Positions 34,291 to 46,742 of a DNA stretch of 64,000 nt are shown one piece after another (the first letter of the stretch is position 1; each line of letters begins with the position of its first letter). Below the pieces are notes generated by a model that worked only from the letters and a program-made list of their open reading frames with translations, ran no database searches and was not told the DNA's origin. Source of the stretch: Dugong dugon (taxonomy: Eukaryota; Chordata; Mammalia; Sirenia; Dugongidae). Position numbers and translations under genes: made by a program. The stretch is from NCBI GenBank assembly GCA_030035585.1, contig CM057471.1:92567819-92631818 (forward strand). The letters run 5' to 3'.

Positions 34291-36604
34291 AATAACAGCA
34301 CATAATAATACACATCCAGTGTTGACATTGTAGGAGAAAGACGGGAGACGGGGTTCTAAGTTTTGCTCCTTCATTATAAAGTGTATAATTCTGGACAAGT
34401 GACCTCTTGTCCAGTGACCACTCTAAATTCAGTTTTCTGCAAAATGGCATCAAGCAAGAGGATTAAACAGAATAATTAATGAGAACAGATTTTGTACAAA
34501 CAAAACGGAGAAACGAAAGATATTTACTGCCATCCGTATCTTATTGACCAGAGAGAGGCACTAGAAGGGAAATAGAGTTTCTAATTTTATTTCCTCTTTG
34601 AAGAGAGGAAACATGCCCAGTGAGTTAAAGGTTTTCCAACTTGGCTCAGTTTTAGAATATCTCACCTCAAAATAGGATATTATCCTTTATCTCTTAGCCA
34701 TAGCAATCTAAATATGATGGAGTCCTAGTTTTATAACATATATTCCTCAGTAGAAGTGTTAACTATAATACTCTTGAGCTCTGTGCAGCAAATCTCAGCC
34801 TTTTTTTGCTGCTAGATATCCAATCTATTGACATCACTCCAGAATCCCTTTTTTCTCTCCCTCTTACCATACGTCTAAAAATGTCTTTGTAGTTGATCAT
34901 GGTGATAAACACTTTATAAGAGCCAATGGACGTCAAACATGTTATCAAATACTTATATATGAAAGATTTAATTTCAAGAATGGCGTGAGCAACACTCAGA
35001 GCAGCCATTTGTAGGAAACACGAAAAGAGGGAGGATACACAATGCACATTTTCTAGAGGCTTCACAGGTAAGCTTCTTATATGATACAAATGCAAGGTTA
35101 GGCTTAGCTCTCCTTTTGAACTCAAATGGCAACGTGAATATTTGGCTTCCATTCATTGAACTTCCAGAACCTCCTTAGCAAGATTTATCTTTTCACATGG
35201 GAGCATTAATCAAGACAAATTCCATCACAACTGTTGCCACACATTTCTTGCCGTGTGCTGCGTAGTTTACCCAGAGCCTACTTCAAAGGACTGTAATTTC
35301 AGTGTTTCATCACTTCAGCATTTTATTTGTCATTGTGGCAATATTTGATGCTGCTTTTATCCTTCAGGTTTTTTTTTTCTCCATATAAACTATTAATATA
35401 TATGAAAATGCATGTGTCTCTCTTAGACTCTTATTACCATCTTGCCTGCAGGGCTAGTTTTGCATACAGCCTGCAGTAAATTCAGTGTGGATGGTCTAAC
35501 TAAGTTATGGAAAAGCCAAATGTGATCGAACAGATTCATAAAATTTAGTCAGGTTGTACACTACTCAATATATATTTCTTTCAACCTCTTCTACACCCAC
35601 ACAGAAGGCAGTGTGTTTGCATATATACATCCTCTATGGGAGAGAAGTCTTGGCCACACATAAATAAATTGATAAAGGCCAGGAGTCATATAGTCTTTAC
35701 CAGACATTGAGTTGCAGCTCATGAATCAGCTAGAGCTAACTATAAATAAATTGCCATGGGCTTATTATTGTGCTGTTTATGGGCCTTTTCTAGTGATTGG
35801 TTTTTAATCTAAAAAATAGGGACCAGTGGGCTGTTTCAAATATTTCATGTCAAGGGAGTAAATGTCCATAACGAGCTACCCACCCCGCCTTTTTTCCTTG
35901 TATCAGGACTGATTGTTAATGTATAATGGCCAGGGAAAATGGTTGTCAACAGGATTTCTGGGTTGTAATTTCACCTTGGATGCCAGACTACAAAACCTTA
36001 TGTGACCATGCCTTAATGATTTATCGCATCTGTGTTCCTGTTTACTAATTTTCTGAAATGAATTTGCAATCATGTCATAAAATTAATCTCAGCTAGTTAT
36101 CTAGTTGGTTTGCTTTCTGGGATCCATTCCATTTTTCGTCTCTTCTGCTTCTGTATGCGGTATATTTGTCAGAATTCTTTTGGTTGCAAGTGACAGAAAT
36201 GCAACTTGAATTGGTTTAAAGAGAAAGACAACTGATTGACTTACATTGCTTCCTTGTTCTGATGGTGCTCCAACAAAGAACAGGAATTGGAAGAGCCAGC
36301 CGCGTGACCTCCCTTTCTTACAATGGAGAATCTTACTTATTTATTTCTGTTGAATTTTATCCTTTCTGAACTTTGCCAGGTTTTCCAGAGTTCTTCAGAG
36401 CTTTTATCCTTGAACACCCAGGACATCTAAGCTTTTCATATGAAAACTTTCAAATGGAAGAAACAGGTGGCAGTAGGAGAACGATTTCCTTGATTCCTTC
36501 TGTGGGAGGAAACCATCCTTCCAAGTTCTATCAAAGGCCTTGTTGGATTTAAATAAATTATAAGCTTATTGGGGATTATAAGCTATAGGGATGAAAATGT
36601 GGCA
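34291..36604. other. Anonymous sequence
   Basis: A further MIR-like patch may lie at 34,380-34,480 (ttcagttttctgcaaaatgg). 36,165-36,330 (ttggttgcaagtgacagaaa) resembles an unnamed dispersed mammalian repeat, also glimpsed at 10,885. A 129-codon minus frame at 35,152-34,763 starts with ATG but has no recognised motif. Confidence 0.4.
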
Positions 36605-36616
36605 CTCCCTTTTCTT

Positions 36617-37372
36617 TTTTTTAAATTTTTAAAATTGTACTTTAGATGAAGGTTTACAGAGCAAATTAATTTCTCATTAAACAATTAATACACATATTGT
36701 TTTGTAACGTCGGTTGCCAACTCCACGACCCGTCCACACTCTCCTTTTCTTGACCTTGGGTTCCTTGTTATCAGCTTTCCTATCGCCTCCTGCCTTCTAG
36801 TTCTTGTCCCTGGGCTGGTATGTACCTTTAGTCTCATTTTAGTTTATTGGCCTGTCTAATCTTTAGATGAAGGATGAACTTCAGGAGTGACTTGAGTACT
36901 GAGTTAAAGGGGTTCTGGGGGCCATACTCTTGGGGTTTCTCCAGTCTCTGTCAGACCAGTAAGTCTGGTCCTTTTTTGTGAGTTAGAATTTTTTTCTACC
37001 TTTTTTGCCAGCTCTCTATTGTGATCTCTGTATTGTGATCCCTGTCAGAGCAGTTGATAGTGGTAGCTGAGCACCATCTAGTTGTGCTGGACTCAGTCTA
37101 GTGGAAGCTGTGGTAGTTGTGGTTTATTAGTCCTTTGGACTAATCTTTCACTTATGTCTTTGGTTTTCTTCATTCTCTCTTGCTCTAGATGAGGTGCGAC
37201 CAGTGGTATATCTTAGATGGCCACTCACAAGCTTTTAAGACCCAGATGCTGCTCACCAAAGTAGAATGTAGAATATTTTCTTTATAAACTATATTATGCC
37301 AACTGAGCTAGAAGTTCCCGGAGACCACGGTCCCCAGCCCTCAGCCTAGTAATTCTGTCCCTCAGGGAACAT
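36617..37372 (-). mobile_element. L1 3' end, 5'-truncated, antisense
   Basis: Reverse of the L1 3' UTR found at 56,400-57,160: gatgaaggtttacagagcaa, gttctgggggccatactctt, gtgatccctgtcagagcagt, gtggtttattagtcctttgg. Flanks ctcccttttctt (36,605) and tctcttttctt (37,373) suggest a target duplication with one difference. About 755 bp. Confidence 0.88.
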
Positions 37373-38943
37373 TCTCTTTTCTTCATGATATAACCAAAAT
37401 TCTAAAGGACATGCCAATTCCACTAGACTATGTGGTTACACTTGTTTTTACACTTTTTGGTGTTGTGCTTACTGTTTACTTTGTACCCAGAACAATTCTA
37501 AAAGCCCTTGATACATATCATTTGATGAAAACAGTAATTTTGGTGACTGATATGTATTTATACTCCCCATTACCCTGTTTTCTCTCCCATGAACATTTTC
37601 AGGCTCTGTCACAATATTATCTAGTTTATGGCAGATTGACAGATGGAGACTATACCACATGCTTTTCTTCCTTGGACTCAGCATCTTTTGTCAACAAAGA
37701 AAAGGCCTTTGGCTCCTTCCTACAGCTACTGGTGTTAAGATGTCCCTAACATCTGCCCTCCTGTTGTCTTTTGGTCAGGATCAGCATTTGTATCCCCAGC
37801 CAAGGAATCTTTCTACTATGGCTAGATCATCATAGGTTTCATATCCATCCTCCAACCTACAGCTGCTTCAGATTTGGACTTCTTTATATCTGAGACCAGG
37901 TGAGATTTATTTAATTTCAGGTTTCCTTGTGTAGCTTGAGTCTTTACAGAAATCCAAGTAGGAATTCAGATACATCCAGGGAATATCTAATGAACTGGTG
38001 GGCAGGCTGCCAGAAGACTATTTGGTTGGGCCAATCTGCATGTGATTTTTCATTTTCTCCCTTCTTTCCTTCCTTTATTCCTCCCTCCCTGCCTTCATCC
38101 CTCCCTCCCTTGCTTCATTCCTTCCAGCTTAGGGAATGAAGATTATAGTACAAGGTCTATATTTTCAAATATCCTGGACCTGGCCCCATAGATATTTGAG
38201 CATTTCAGAGAGAGGGAGAATATAGGGGAAAGCTGAGGAAGCCATTTCTTGAAGAATTCTGTGAGACACATGGACACATGCTTCATTACTTTAGGAGTCT
38301 TGCGGCAAATGATACCAGAAAGTGGGGAAGAAGTACAGCATAAAGCACCCGGCAGTTTCAGAGCACTGAGATCACTAGCGGAAAGTAGCGTCATTGTATT
38401 CTCAAGGCTTTGCAGGCAGCTTCCTTACATGGACATCAACATCTTCATGGTGAGCTGCTGCTGTATTAAATTTAGTAAACTGCTCTCATGCTGTTTCTCC
38501 TAAAGCAGACATCACTGAAGGGGGTTAGGATGAAAAGAACATGGTGGACCTTACTTGGTGATAGGGAGGACTATTCATGAACTCCCATAAGACACAATGA
38601 AGGGGCTTCCAAGAATTACTGAGTGAGACCTGAGATCCTATGTGAACAATCTGAGCCAATAATCAGTGAAATAGAGTTATTATTTTTAATCTGACCACAG
38701 TTATACCTACAAATTTATGAGGCCTGGGGAAACATTTAATCTTGCAAAGATTTCAACTTCATGGTGTTCTTAAGGAGGCATTGTGAGAATTGATGCAGAC
38801 ATCTTGAGGGAAAGACTTTCAATAAATGCGTGGTTATTATTGTCATAATTTTATTTCTCAGATAGCTTTTGTGATACACAAAAGACATGTATCTCTAGTG
38901 TGTATGTTTATGTGTATATACATATATATATAAATATATATAT
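37373..38943. other. Anonymous, with MIRs and simple repeats
   Basis: A reverse MIR patch is likely at 37,465-37,575 (acccagaacaattctaaaag). A CT-rich (ccct/cttc)n repeat runs 38,055-38,128. A forward MIR end is likely at 38,740-38,855. An (AT)n run occupies 38,917-38,943. The 112-codon plus frame at 37,411 overlaps the MIR and is chance. Confidence 0.5.
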
Positions 38944-39260
38944 GGAGCCCTGGTGCCGTAGTGGTTAAGCGTTTGGCTGGTAATGAAAAGGTTGCCAGTT
39001 CAAATGCACCAGCTGTTTCTTGGAAACCCTGTGGGGAAATTCTATTCAGTCCTATAGGTTTGCTATGAGTTGGAATCGACTCGACAGCAATGGGCTTGGT
39101 TCTTAGTTTGGTGGCACAGTGGTTAAGTGTTCAGCTGCCAGTCAAAATGGTCAGCAGTTCAGATCCAGTAGGCGCTCCTTGGAAACCCTATGGGGCAGTT
39201 CTACTCTCTCCTATAGGGTCGCTATGAGTCAGAATCGACTCAATGGCAACTTTTTTTTTT
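38944..39260 (+). repeat. Two AfroSINEs in tandem (dimer-like)
   Basis: The first copy, 38,944-39,107, starts ggagccctggtgccgtagtg after an (AT)n run and ends with cttggttcttagttt. The second starts at 39,109 with ggtggcacagtggttaagtg, missing the first seven or so head bases, and ends with atggcaac and a T-run. No target duplication separates them. Confidence 0.9.
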
Positions 39261-39261
39261 A

Positions 39262-39293
39262 ATGTGTGTGTGTGTGTATGTGTGTGTGTGTGC
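39262..39293 (+). repeat. (TG)n microsatellite
   Basis: Dinucleotide run with one ta interruption, grown directly at the SINE tail. Confidence 0.9.
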
Positions 39294-40749
39294 AGACTAT
39301 TTTGATATACTTTCATCTTTATTTACTATTTTTTAAAGACATATTTACAAAATCACATATGTTTGGGAATACTACTGTAGTTTAGTAGATTTGCATTATA
39401 GTCAACTTTTCATTTTCTGTAAAGGATATAAGCTCTGTGTGCTCCAGTAATATCCTCTAATTCCCAGAAGTGTTTGGTGAGGTGAACCACGTATCTAAGA
39501 TCTACACGTGACTGGGGTCTGGAGAAACGGAGGTTGTTTTTGCTATTGTTCTCCTGAGCTGAGCTACGGCCATTGTCTCTATCATCTACATAAATTCTTT
39601 CCTTTTTTTTTTTGGAACCATTAATGAAAAACTGATGGCATTAATATACTTCATAGTTTCGTAACTTTATCCAGTTCAGAATATTTAATTCCACTCACTA
39701 GAAGTACTTGATTTGTTTTCATAAATCCAGCTGTACTAACCCATCTCATAGCAGCTCTTTTCCAGCACATTCTTGGTTTCCTATTTAGTCAGCCAATTAA
39801 CCAAGTCATATTTGAAGCCTGACCACTGTTGTACAATCTCAGCAATGCCATCTTCATTATTTATTTATTATGGAAGTTCCAAGAGAACATAATATTTCTT
39901 CTGTGGTTGCCTGGAGTTTGTGTTTGGACACATTGGACTAGTTTCTATTTCATTGGCTGTGACTTGCATTTATGTGAATTTTTTTGGTCAAATATTCCAA
40001 GGATTTATATAAACACAGCCAAGACAAAGCCTTCCTTTCTCGAGGACATCCTCTAGGAATAGTAATATTTATGCTTCAGCTTATTCCCCTTTCTTCCTTA
40101 GTAGTATGCTGACAGCTATGAGAAATGTGTTTTCTTTAGAAGGATCAGATGTCATTCTTCTCAAGTCATCAGAGTCACCTCCTGCAGAACTCTGGCTCGT
40201 TTGCTTACCTTGAATTTCCCATTGATATTTCATTTTACTATAACTAGGTCAAGCAAAGCTGACTGGGCCTAGACAGGACTTCATTTTTCCCTCCCTTGGC
40301 ATGCCTACTTTAAAAGTTTTCATTAAAGGTCACTCTCAAGCCTTCTCTTTTCTATTTAAGCCTAAGATCACGTGGGTCTTTTAAGAGATATAAAAATAAA
40401 TCGGAGGAATTAAAAAAAAAAATACGGTTAACCAAGTTTAGAAGTCTTTCAAAGATGAAGAGCTTGACACAAGAAACCAAAAGCAGTCTTCCTATATTCA
40501 GAGATTTTTGCTCATGATAAAGTGTGGCTTCCTGTTTATAAAGCTAATTCAAGTGCTTGAAAATCAGCTTGGTTATCAGAGAGCTCTTGCCAAACTGTGT
40601 TTTGGGTGATGTAAGTTCAAGTGATTAAAAAATAAAATCATAGAAAAACTTGGTTAAATACAGGACTGGAATATTGAAATATTCCTTGGTGAAATATACT
40701 TCATAAACCATTCCTGGTAAAACACACATCATTCTAGCAGATCTCATTA
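39294..40749. other. Anonymous sequence
   Basis: No element or gene recognised. Confidence 0.4.
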
Positions 40750-40914
40750 AAACCAAAAACCAAATCCATTGTTGTTGAGTTCATTCCAACTCATAATGAC
40801 CCGATAGGACAGAGTAGAACTGCCCCATAGGGCTTCCAAGGATTGGCTGGTGGATTTGAACTGCTGTCCTTTTGGTTAGCAGCCGAGCTCTTAACCATTG
40901 GGTCACCATGGCTC
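40750..40914 (-). repeat. AfroSINE, short subtype
   Basis: Reverse: aaaaccaaaaaccaaatcca, agaactgccccatagggctt, cttttggttagcagccgagc, ending in ggctc. Confidence 0.9.
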
Positions 40915-40918
40915 AATA

Positions 40919-40980
40919 AACCAAACCAAACCAAACCCATTGCTACTGAGTAGATTCTGACTCATAGTGACCCTATAGGG
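40919..40980 (-). repeat. AfroSINE tail fragment next to the head of the previous copy
   Basis: (aacc)n, then cattgctactgagtagattc and gactcatagtgaccctatag. The nonamer ggctcaata stands on both sides (40,910-40,918 and 40,979-40,987), so this is a separate, strongly 5'-truncated insertion. Confidence 0.8.
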
Positions 40981-41033
40981 CTCAATAGATAATAAAAATA
41001 TTAACATATTTTATTTATTCATCTATTTTCTTT

Positions 41034-41252
41034 TGGAATCACTGGATGGTGCAGGTAGTTAATGTGCTTGGTTGCTAACCAAAAGGTTGGAAGTTCGAGT
41101 CCATCCAGAGGCTCATCAGATGAAAGGCCTGGTGATCTACTTCCAAAAAATCAGCCACCAAAAAAATCCTATGGAGCACATTTCTACTCTGATACGTATG
41201 GGACTGCCATGAGTCGGAGTTGATGCCACAGCAATAGGTTTAGTTTTTTAAA
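41034..41252 (+). repeat. AfroSINE, third subtype
   Basis: ggaatcactggatggtgcag, aggttggaagttcgagtcc, cctggtgatctacttccaaa, tcctatggagcaca, tgccatgagtcggagttgat. The middle segment is close to the RTE 5' region at 8,155-8,206. Confidence 0.87.
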
Positions 41253-42016
41253 ATTTTACTTTAAACACAATGAGCATTCTAATTTTTCTCACATTCAGTA
41301 TTTACTGTATCATCTGTTCAAATCCTTGAGAGAGCAGCTTATAATTGCTGAACACAAATGCAGGTTTTGGAAGGCATAAGTAGATTCTTTGTAAAGTCTG
41401 CCCTTGTGACAGACTTAAAAGCAAGTAGAATACTTTAAGTTCAAAATAAGGTACCTGTGTTTAACATTATATGTAGCAATGTGACGTTTAATATAAAATA
41501 TTGTATAAATACTTTAAAATGCTTATGATTTTCAATATTTATAAATTAACAAGTTTGGATTTCCTGTAATGCTTTTGTATTCATAGGCTGGAATGATTAT
41601 GGTAAAACAACATCCAACTGACCTGTGAAAAATAGGATATGTTAACATTTTACAGAAGGTGGATGACTTGCTGGAGACAAAGTGCTCCTGGAATGTTGGG
41701 AGAGGTCTACGTTAGGATAGTCAGTGTCCATAAAGATGTAAGTGTACTAGACAGTCAGGTGGTCTGCTGGGATGGTCAGAAAGCCTTTGTAAAGTTCCAT
41801 ACTTCTTTGTAGGCTGGAATGAATTTCTGCTTATTGGGCTGAGTGGGGCCCAAGAGCAGCTAAGATTACAGTAACAGTGGGAGGGAAGGGAGATGAGATC
41901 TTGCAAGCTCTTAATGGGAGGAAAATCTACTACCTGCTCAACCCCATCCCATGCCTGCCCTGTTCTCATTTCTTTTTCTTGAATTTACTTATAGCTTTAA
42001 AACAGTAGTAAATGTT
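41253..42016. other. Anonymous sequence
   Basis: AT-rich, with no recognised element or gene. Confidence 0.4.
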
Positions 42017-42222
42017 TTTGTTGTTGTTGGGTGCTGTTGAGTAGATTCCAACTCACAGCTACCCCATGTGACAGAGCAGAACTGCCCCATAGGGTTTTGT
42101 TGGCTGTGATCTTTATGGAAGCAGATTGCCAGGTCTTTTTCCCATGGAGCTGCTGGATGGTTTTGAACCGCTGACCTTTCAGTTAGCAGCCGAGCGCTTA
42201 ACTATTGTGCCAACAGGGCTTT
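42017..42222 (-). repeat. AfroSINE, longer subtype
   Basis: Begins ttgttgttgttgggtgctgt, the RTE-like tail in reverse, then ccccatagggttttgttggc, ggaagcagattgccaggtct, ending gtgccaacagggct. Confidence 0.9.
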
Positions 42223-42371
42223 TTGCAGTAAACAGTATCAACAATTAAAAAAGAAATTGTCCATACTCCACTTTTAGAAGAGGGAAATAAATTATAAGAA
42301 TATATTGATATTGCAGATTCGTTGAAAGGTAACTATAAGAATATGTTCTTCATTCAGTATAAATTATTTTT

Positions 42372-43370
42372 CAAGCACAGTTATTGAGATATAATTCATA
42401 TACCACAAATTCACCCATCTAAAGTGTTCAATTCAATGTTTTTAGTGTATTCACAGGGTTGTGCAACAATTACCATGATCTAATTTTAGAATATTTTCAT
42501 CTTCCCTTAAACTTATGCTCATTAACAGTTACTACTCATTTCTTCACACCTCCCCCATCCCTAAGCAACCACCATTCTACTTTCTGCCTTTATAGATGTG
42601 CTCTATCTTGGACATCTTATATAAATGAAATCATATATGTGGCCTTTTGTGACTGGCTTCTTTCACTTAGTATAATGTTTTCAAGGTTCATCCATGTTGT
42701 AGCATATATCAGTACTTCATTTCTTTTTAGTGCCAAATAAAATTCTTCTGTATGGATGTGCCACATTTTATTTATCCATTTGGCAGTTGATGCGCATTTG
42801 GGCTGTTTCCACTTTTGGCTGTCATGAATAATGCTGCTGTGAACATTCATGTACAAGTTTTTGTGTGAACATATATTTTCACTTTTCTTAGGTGTATACT
42901 TAGGAGTCAAATTACTGGGTCATACGACAACTGTATGTTTATTTACTTTTTGAAGAACTACCAAGCTGTCTTCCAAAGTGGAAATGCCAGCAGCCTGCTC
43001 TTTCTGGGATAAAACTGTGGCCCCAAACTGCGAGCTGGGGAAAGAGGGTGTCCCTGTCTTCTGGGCTGCACATGCTGGAGGTAGAGCTTCTGTAACACGG
43101 AGCTGGGAGGGTGGTGCGTAATGGAATGAGTTGTGGCTCAAATCCTACAACTCTTGCTGTTCTTACAGAGATTTAGTAGATTTTCTTGAATAAACAGTTC
43201 TCCATTTGGTTTATGCACTTAGGACAATTTGTATAGACTTTAAATAATTAGGTTTTTTTTTTTTTTTTTTATAATTTTCATCAGTTAAATTGTTGTTTTG
43301 ATGGGGAGAGGGTCCACCAAGCTCCTTACTCCATCATCCTGGAATTCCTGTCTCCTTGTTCACATTTGTT
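42372..43370 (-). mobile_element. Old L1 in antisense with 5' UTR joined to ORF2 end
   Basis: 42,372-42,978 is L1M 3' UTR and ORF2 C-terminus in reverse (ttcaaggttcatccatgttg, ttgggctgtttccacttttg, tactgggtcatacgacaact). At 42,979 it changes to what reads on the minus strand as an L1 5' UTR: atgatggagtaaggagcttg, gtggaccctctccccatc, acaacaatttaactgatgaa. ORF1 and most of ORF2 are absent. A T-run lies at 43,253-43,270. Either a deletion or two fragments side by side. Confidence 0.6.
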
Positions 43371-44334
43371 CAAATATTTGAACCATTCTCACAAAATGAT
43401 AGTACTTTTGTGTTTCACTTACCATTAATTTTTGGCTTTCCAATACTTTTTTAAAATTTTTTTCTTGTGTTCGTGACAAATATAAGTAAAATGTTTAAAT
43501 TTGCCTTCCTGTGGTGGGAAGGCATGTGTGTTAGCCACAGCTGCATTGTACTTAATCTCTATGAGAGGAAACACAGCAATTCTACAATTAAGTATTTCTC
43601 CTGATGCACAGCATTCAATCCTGAACAATAACAGATTGTTTTATAATAGCAAGTGATGATGTTGTGCTCTTCTATGAAAGATAATTGACTGTTTATTTTT
43701 CTTAAGGGACAAAAAGTGAATATAAAATGATACCCCCTTAGCAGAAAATTTCTTGTCATTTCTTTAGTCTGCGATAAAAGAAAATAAAAACATGTCATGA
43801 CTAGGGAAAACAAGATAAATTATGATTGATGATAGTATTTGAAAGTTTTAATGTTTCTTGGGGGAATAAGTTATATGTCAGGGTCTGGAAGTCAGTCCAT
43901 CATAGAATCTTTGGAAAAAACACAGACCTCTGAGGAATGATTTTCAAAATGGTGGCTTATTGACTTCATTTAGAGTGCAGAACTTCTACAAGACCCTACA
44001 ACATGGCCCCTCAAAATAGCCTTTAGTGATCCTGGTTGTACATAGTAGCCCTGGGAAGAGGGCCTTGGAAGTGTCCAAATGACAATACAAAGGCTGCTAT
44101 TAAGTGTGTGGTATTTGCCCAGGTACTTTAGTGATTCCAAATTTGTGGATTATTTTTCCCCACGAAATGATACAAATAGACATTTTGCAATCACAGTCCC
44201 TCAAAGACTTTTGCTTTTATGGACCTTAAGGCCTACACTTAGGCAGCCAACCACCATTCCAAACAGATTAGGTAGATAATGTTTTCTCTGCTTTTGCATT
44301 TAAGATTTTTATTTATTTATTTTAATACACCCAA
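43371..44334. other. Anonymous sequence
   Basis: No element or gene recognised. Confidence 0.4.
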
Positions 44335-44535
44335 AAAAGCCAGTTACCATCAAGTCAATTCTGACTCATGATGTCCCCATGTGTTAGAGTAGAACTGTGC
44401 TCCATAGGATTTTCGATGACTGAATTTTCAGAAGTAGTCACCAGATCTTTTGTTCGAGCTGCCTCTAGGTGGTCTTGAACCTCCAACCTTTTGGTTAGCA
44501 GCAAGTGTGTTAATCATTTGCACCAACTAGGGGCT
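44335..44535 (-). repeat. AfroSINE, third subtype
   Basis: Reverse: gttaccatcaagtcaattct, gtgctccataggattttcga, gaacctccaaccttttggtt, ending caccaactaggggct. Confidence 0.87.
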
Positions 44536-45596
44536 TTATTTTAATATCCTGGATGTAAAATATATTCCTGCCCATTAGGCAATCTATTTTGGAGTAAATT
44601 TTATGTCTCCATAATTTTAACGCTTCCTAGGAATAATTTAAAAAATATTTTGGAAAAAAATTGACTCTTTTTTATTCCCATGTGTGAACTTTCTTGCAGA
44701 GTTAAATCTGTCTATGAATCACCTTTAGGAAGGATTCTCAGGTGCCAACGTTTCCAGTACTGGTGACTATAGCAAGAAGAGTTCTAGAGTATCCCTAGGT
44801 TCCTGGCTTAAAAGAGGCACAGACTCACAGAAGATAAAGGAAAGGGTAGTAGCTGGAGTTCCAACAAATTTAGCCATGATTGTGTTACTGTACTCCCTTT
44901 ACTGTTCCTTCCTAAACAGGGAATGACTATTAACTGAATAATGACTTTACACAACAAAATGCATCCATATATATTTTTTATTTAATCTTGCAAGATAGCC
45001 AGTGAGGGAGGTATTTTTATTCCCTTAGAAGAAGTAGCCAAACCATAGTTACACAGAGAGCACAGGTAGGAAGGCTGAACCTAAACTCAAACGTCTTAGT
45101 CTAAGTTGATACTCTTTTCACTACACCACAGAGGAAGGGAGGTTGGGGGTGTGAGAGGCGTTCATGGGAGGAGGGAGAGTTCACAGGTTCTAGGAAATGA
45201 GGGGCTGTAAAGTGAACACGAAACAGAGGAGAGAGTCTTCCCCTCTTTTACATGGCATGAAATGTACCCCACTTAGGATCCAAAGTTTCAATTTTCTGAA
45301 TTCCTAGTAAGCAAAGATTTAAGTAGTTTGCTAAAACTGCTATTTTTACAGCTGATTCCAGGAAATTTTTCAACCTTTCAGGTTATGAATATTGTAGAAA
45401 TTGATCACTTTTTTTTTTTTTTTAATATTGTATTTTTCAACCTAAAATGGTTTGGGGAATCTTCTTTGTACTTTGTTTAAAGATAAAAATGATCAAAGTT
45501 GTATGTAAATAGTGAAGAAAACTTAGCAGAACTTTTATTGTTACACTTTACCCATCCAAGACTGTCTGCAGAGGCAACCTATGTTTTTCATTTTAC
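44536..45596. other. Anonymous, with a reverse MIR at 44,940-45,130
   Basis: The MIR patch shows atttaatcttgcaagatagc, gtatttttattcccttagaa and actcttttcactacacca. A T-run lies at 45,408-45,423. Nothing else recognised. Confidence 0.5.
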
Positions 45597-46038
45597 ATCT
45601 TTTATCAGTCAGGGTTTTCCAGAGAAACGGAGTCAATAATCTCTGTCTATCCATCTATTAATGTATTGCTGTATTGATCTAGATCTTGATCTAGATGTAT
45701 TTTAAGGAATTGGCCCACATGATGTTGGGGGCTGGCAAGTCCAGAATGTGTAGGGCAGGCTGGCTGTCTGAAAACTTGGCAGGATTTCTATGTTCCAGTC
45801 TTGAACATACAAACTTGAGAATTCCTTTTCTCCTGGAAATCTCAGTTTTTGCTCTTAGGTCCTTCAGCTGATTGGATGAGACACACCCATATTATTGAGG
45901 CTATCTCCTTTATTTAAAGTCAACTCATTGTAAATGTTAATCACATCAACAAAATACCTTCTGAGCAACATCTAGTGTTTGACCAAACAACTGGGCACCA
46001 TAACCTAGCCAAGATGATGCATAAAATTAACCATCACA
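45597..46038 (-). mobile_element. MaLR-type LTR, antisense
   Basis: tcagtcagggttttccagag begins it and gccaagatgatgcataaaat with ttaaccatcaca ends it. It matches in reverse the LTR family at 8,970. aatctctgtctatccatcta and a gatctagatc stretch stand where the other copy has its polyA area. Boundaries are approximate. Confidence 0.55.
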
Positions 46039-46479
46039 TAGTTCTAAGTAATATACATTGACCACAAATTTTTGAGTTTTCATCTTTATCTGTATTCTTC
46101 TTGCTGTGACAGATAATAGACGATCAATGAGAACTGAGCTCCTTTACTGTTTCCTGCTTTTATTTCTCCCCATCTTCCAGATTTTTGATAATGATGCCAC
46201 TATGTAGTTTTTCATTTTATCTTTGTAAAGATACATGTTTTCATATAACCTCTATTTCTTATTTTTTTAACTTTAGACAATATGTTCTAACTCACATTTA
46301 ACAATGAATATACTAACCCCTTCCTCTTCTTTCAACCTGTTTCGTCTTTCTACCTTCCAGCTTTTGATAGCAAGACTGTTAACATTTTTATTCCATTCTA
46401 TAGCTATAGTTAAGTCATCTGTACTTTTTGGGTAATTTGAGATATTGAAAATTAACAAATATCATTCAAATATTTGCTT

Positions 46480-46742
46480 TTAATAATAATCATTAATATT
46501 TATTGAGAATTACAATGTGCCAGACACCACCCTAATTGTTTTACATATATGAACTTAAATTTTTTACATATATATGTATATATACTCCTCAAACAACACT
46601 ATGACTATGATAGTATATTTTACTTGTATTTCACAGATGTGGAAACCGAGTCATTGAGATCTTAAGTAACTTGCTAAAAGTCTCATAGCTATAAGTGGTG
46701 GAAGCAGGATTTGAATCAGTGTAGTCTCAGTCTGGAGTGCAT
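46480..46742 (-). repeat. MIR SINE
   Basis: Reverse MIR: tatttattgagaattacaat, gtgccagacaccaccctaat, tttcacagatgtggaaaccg, gtaacttgctaaaag. It contains a TA-rich expansion at 46,560-46,585. Confidence 0.75.

Noticed and set aside
34763-35152. 129-codon minus-strand frame starting with ATG
   Set aside because: The longest frame outside repeats, but the peptide shows no domain I recognise and no gene context. Kept as a remark only.
37411-37749. 112-codon plus-strand frame
   Set aside because: Overlaps a reverse MIR patch; hydrophobic bias comes from T-rich DNA.
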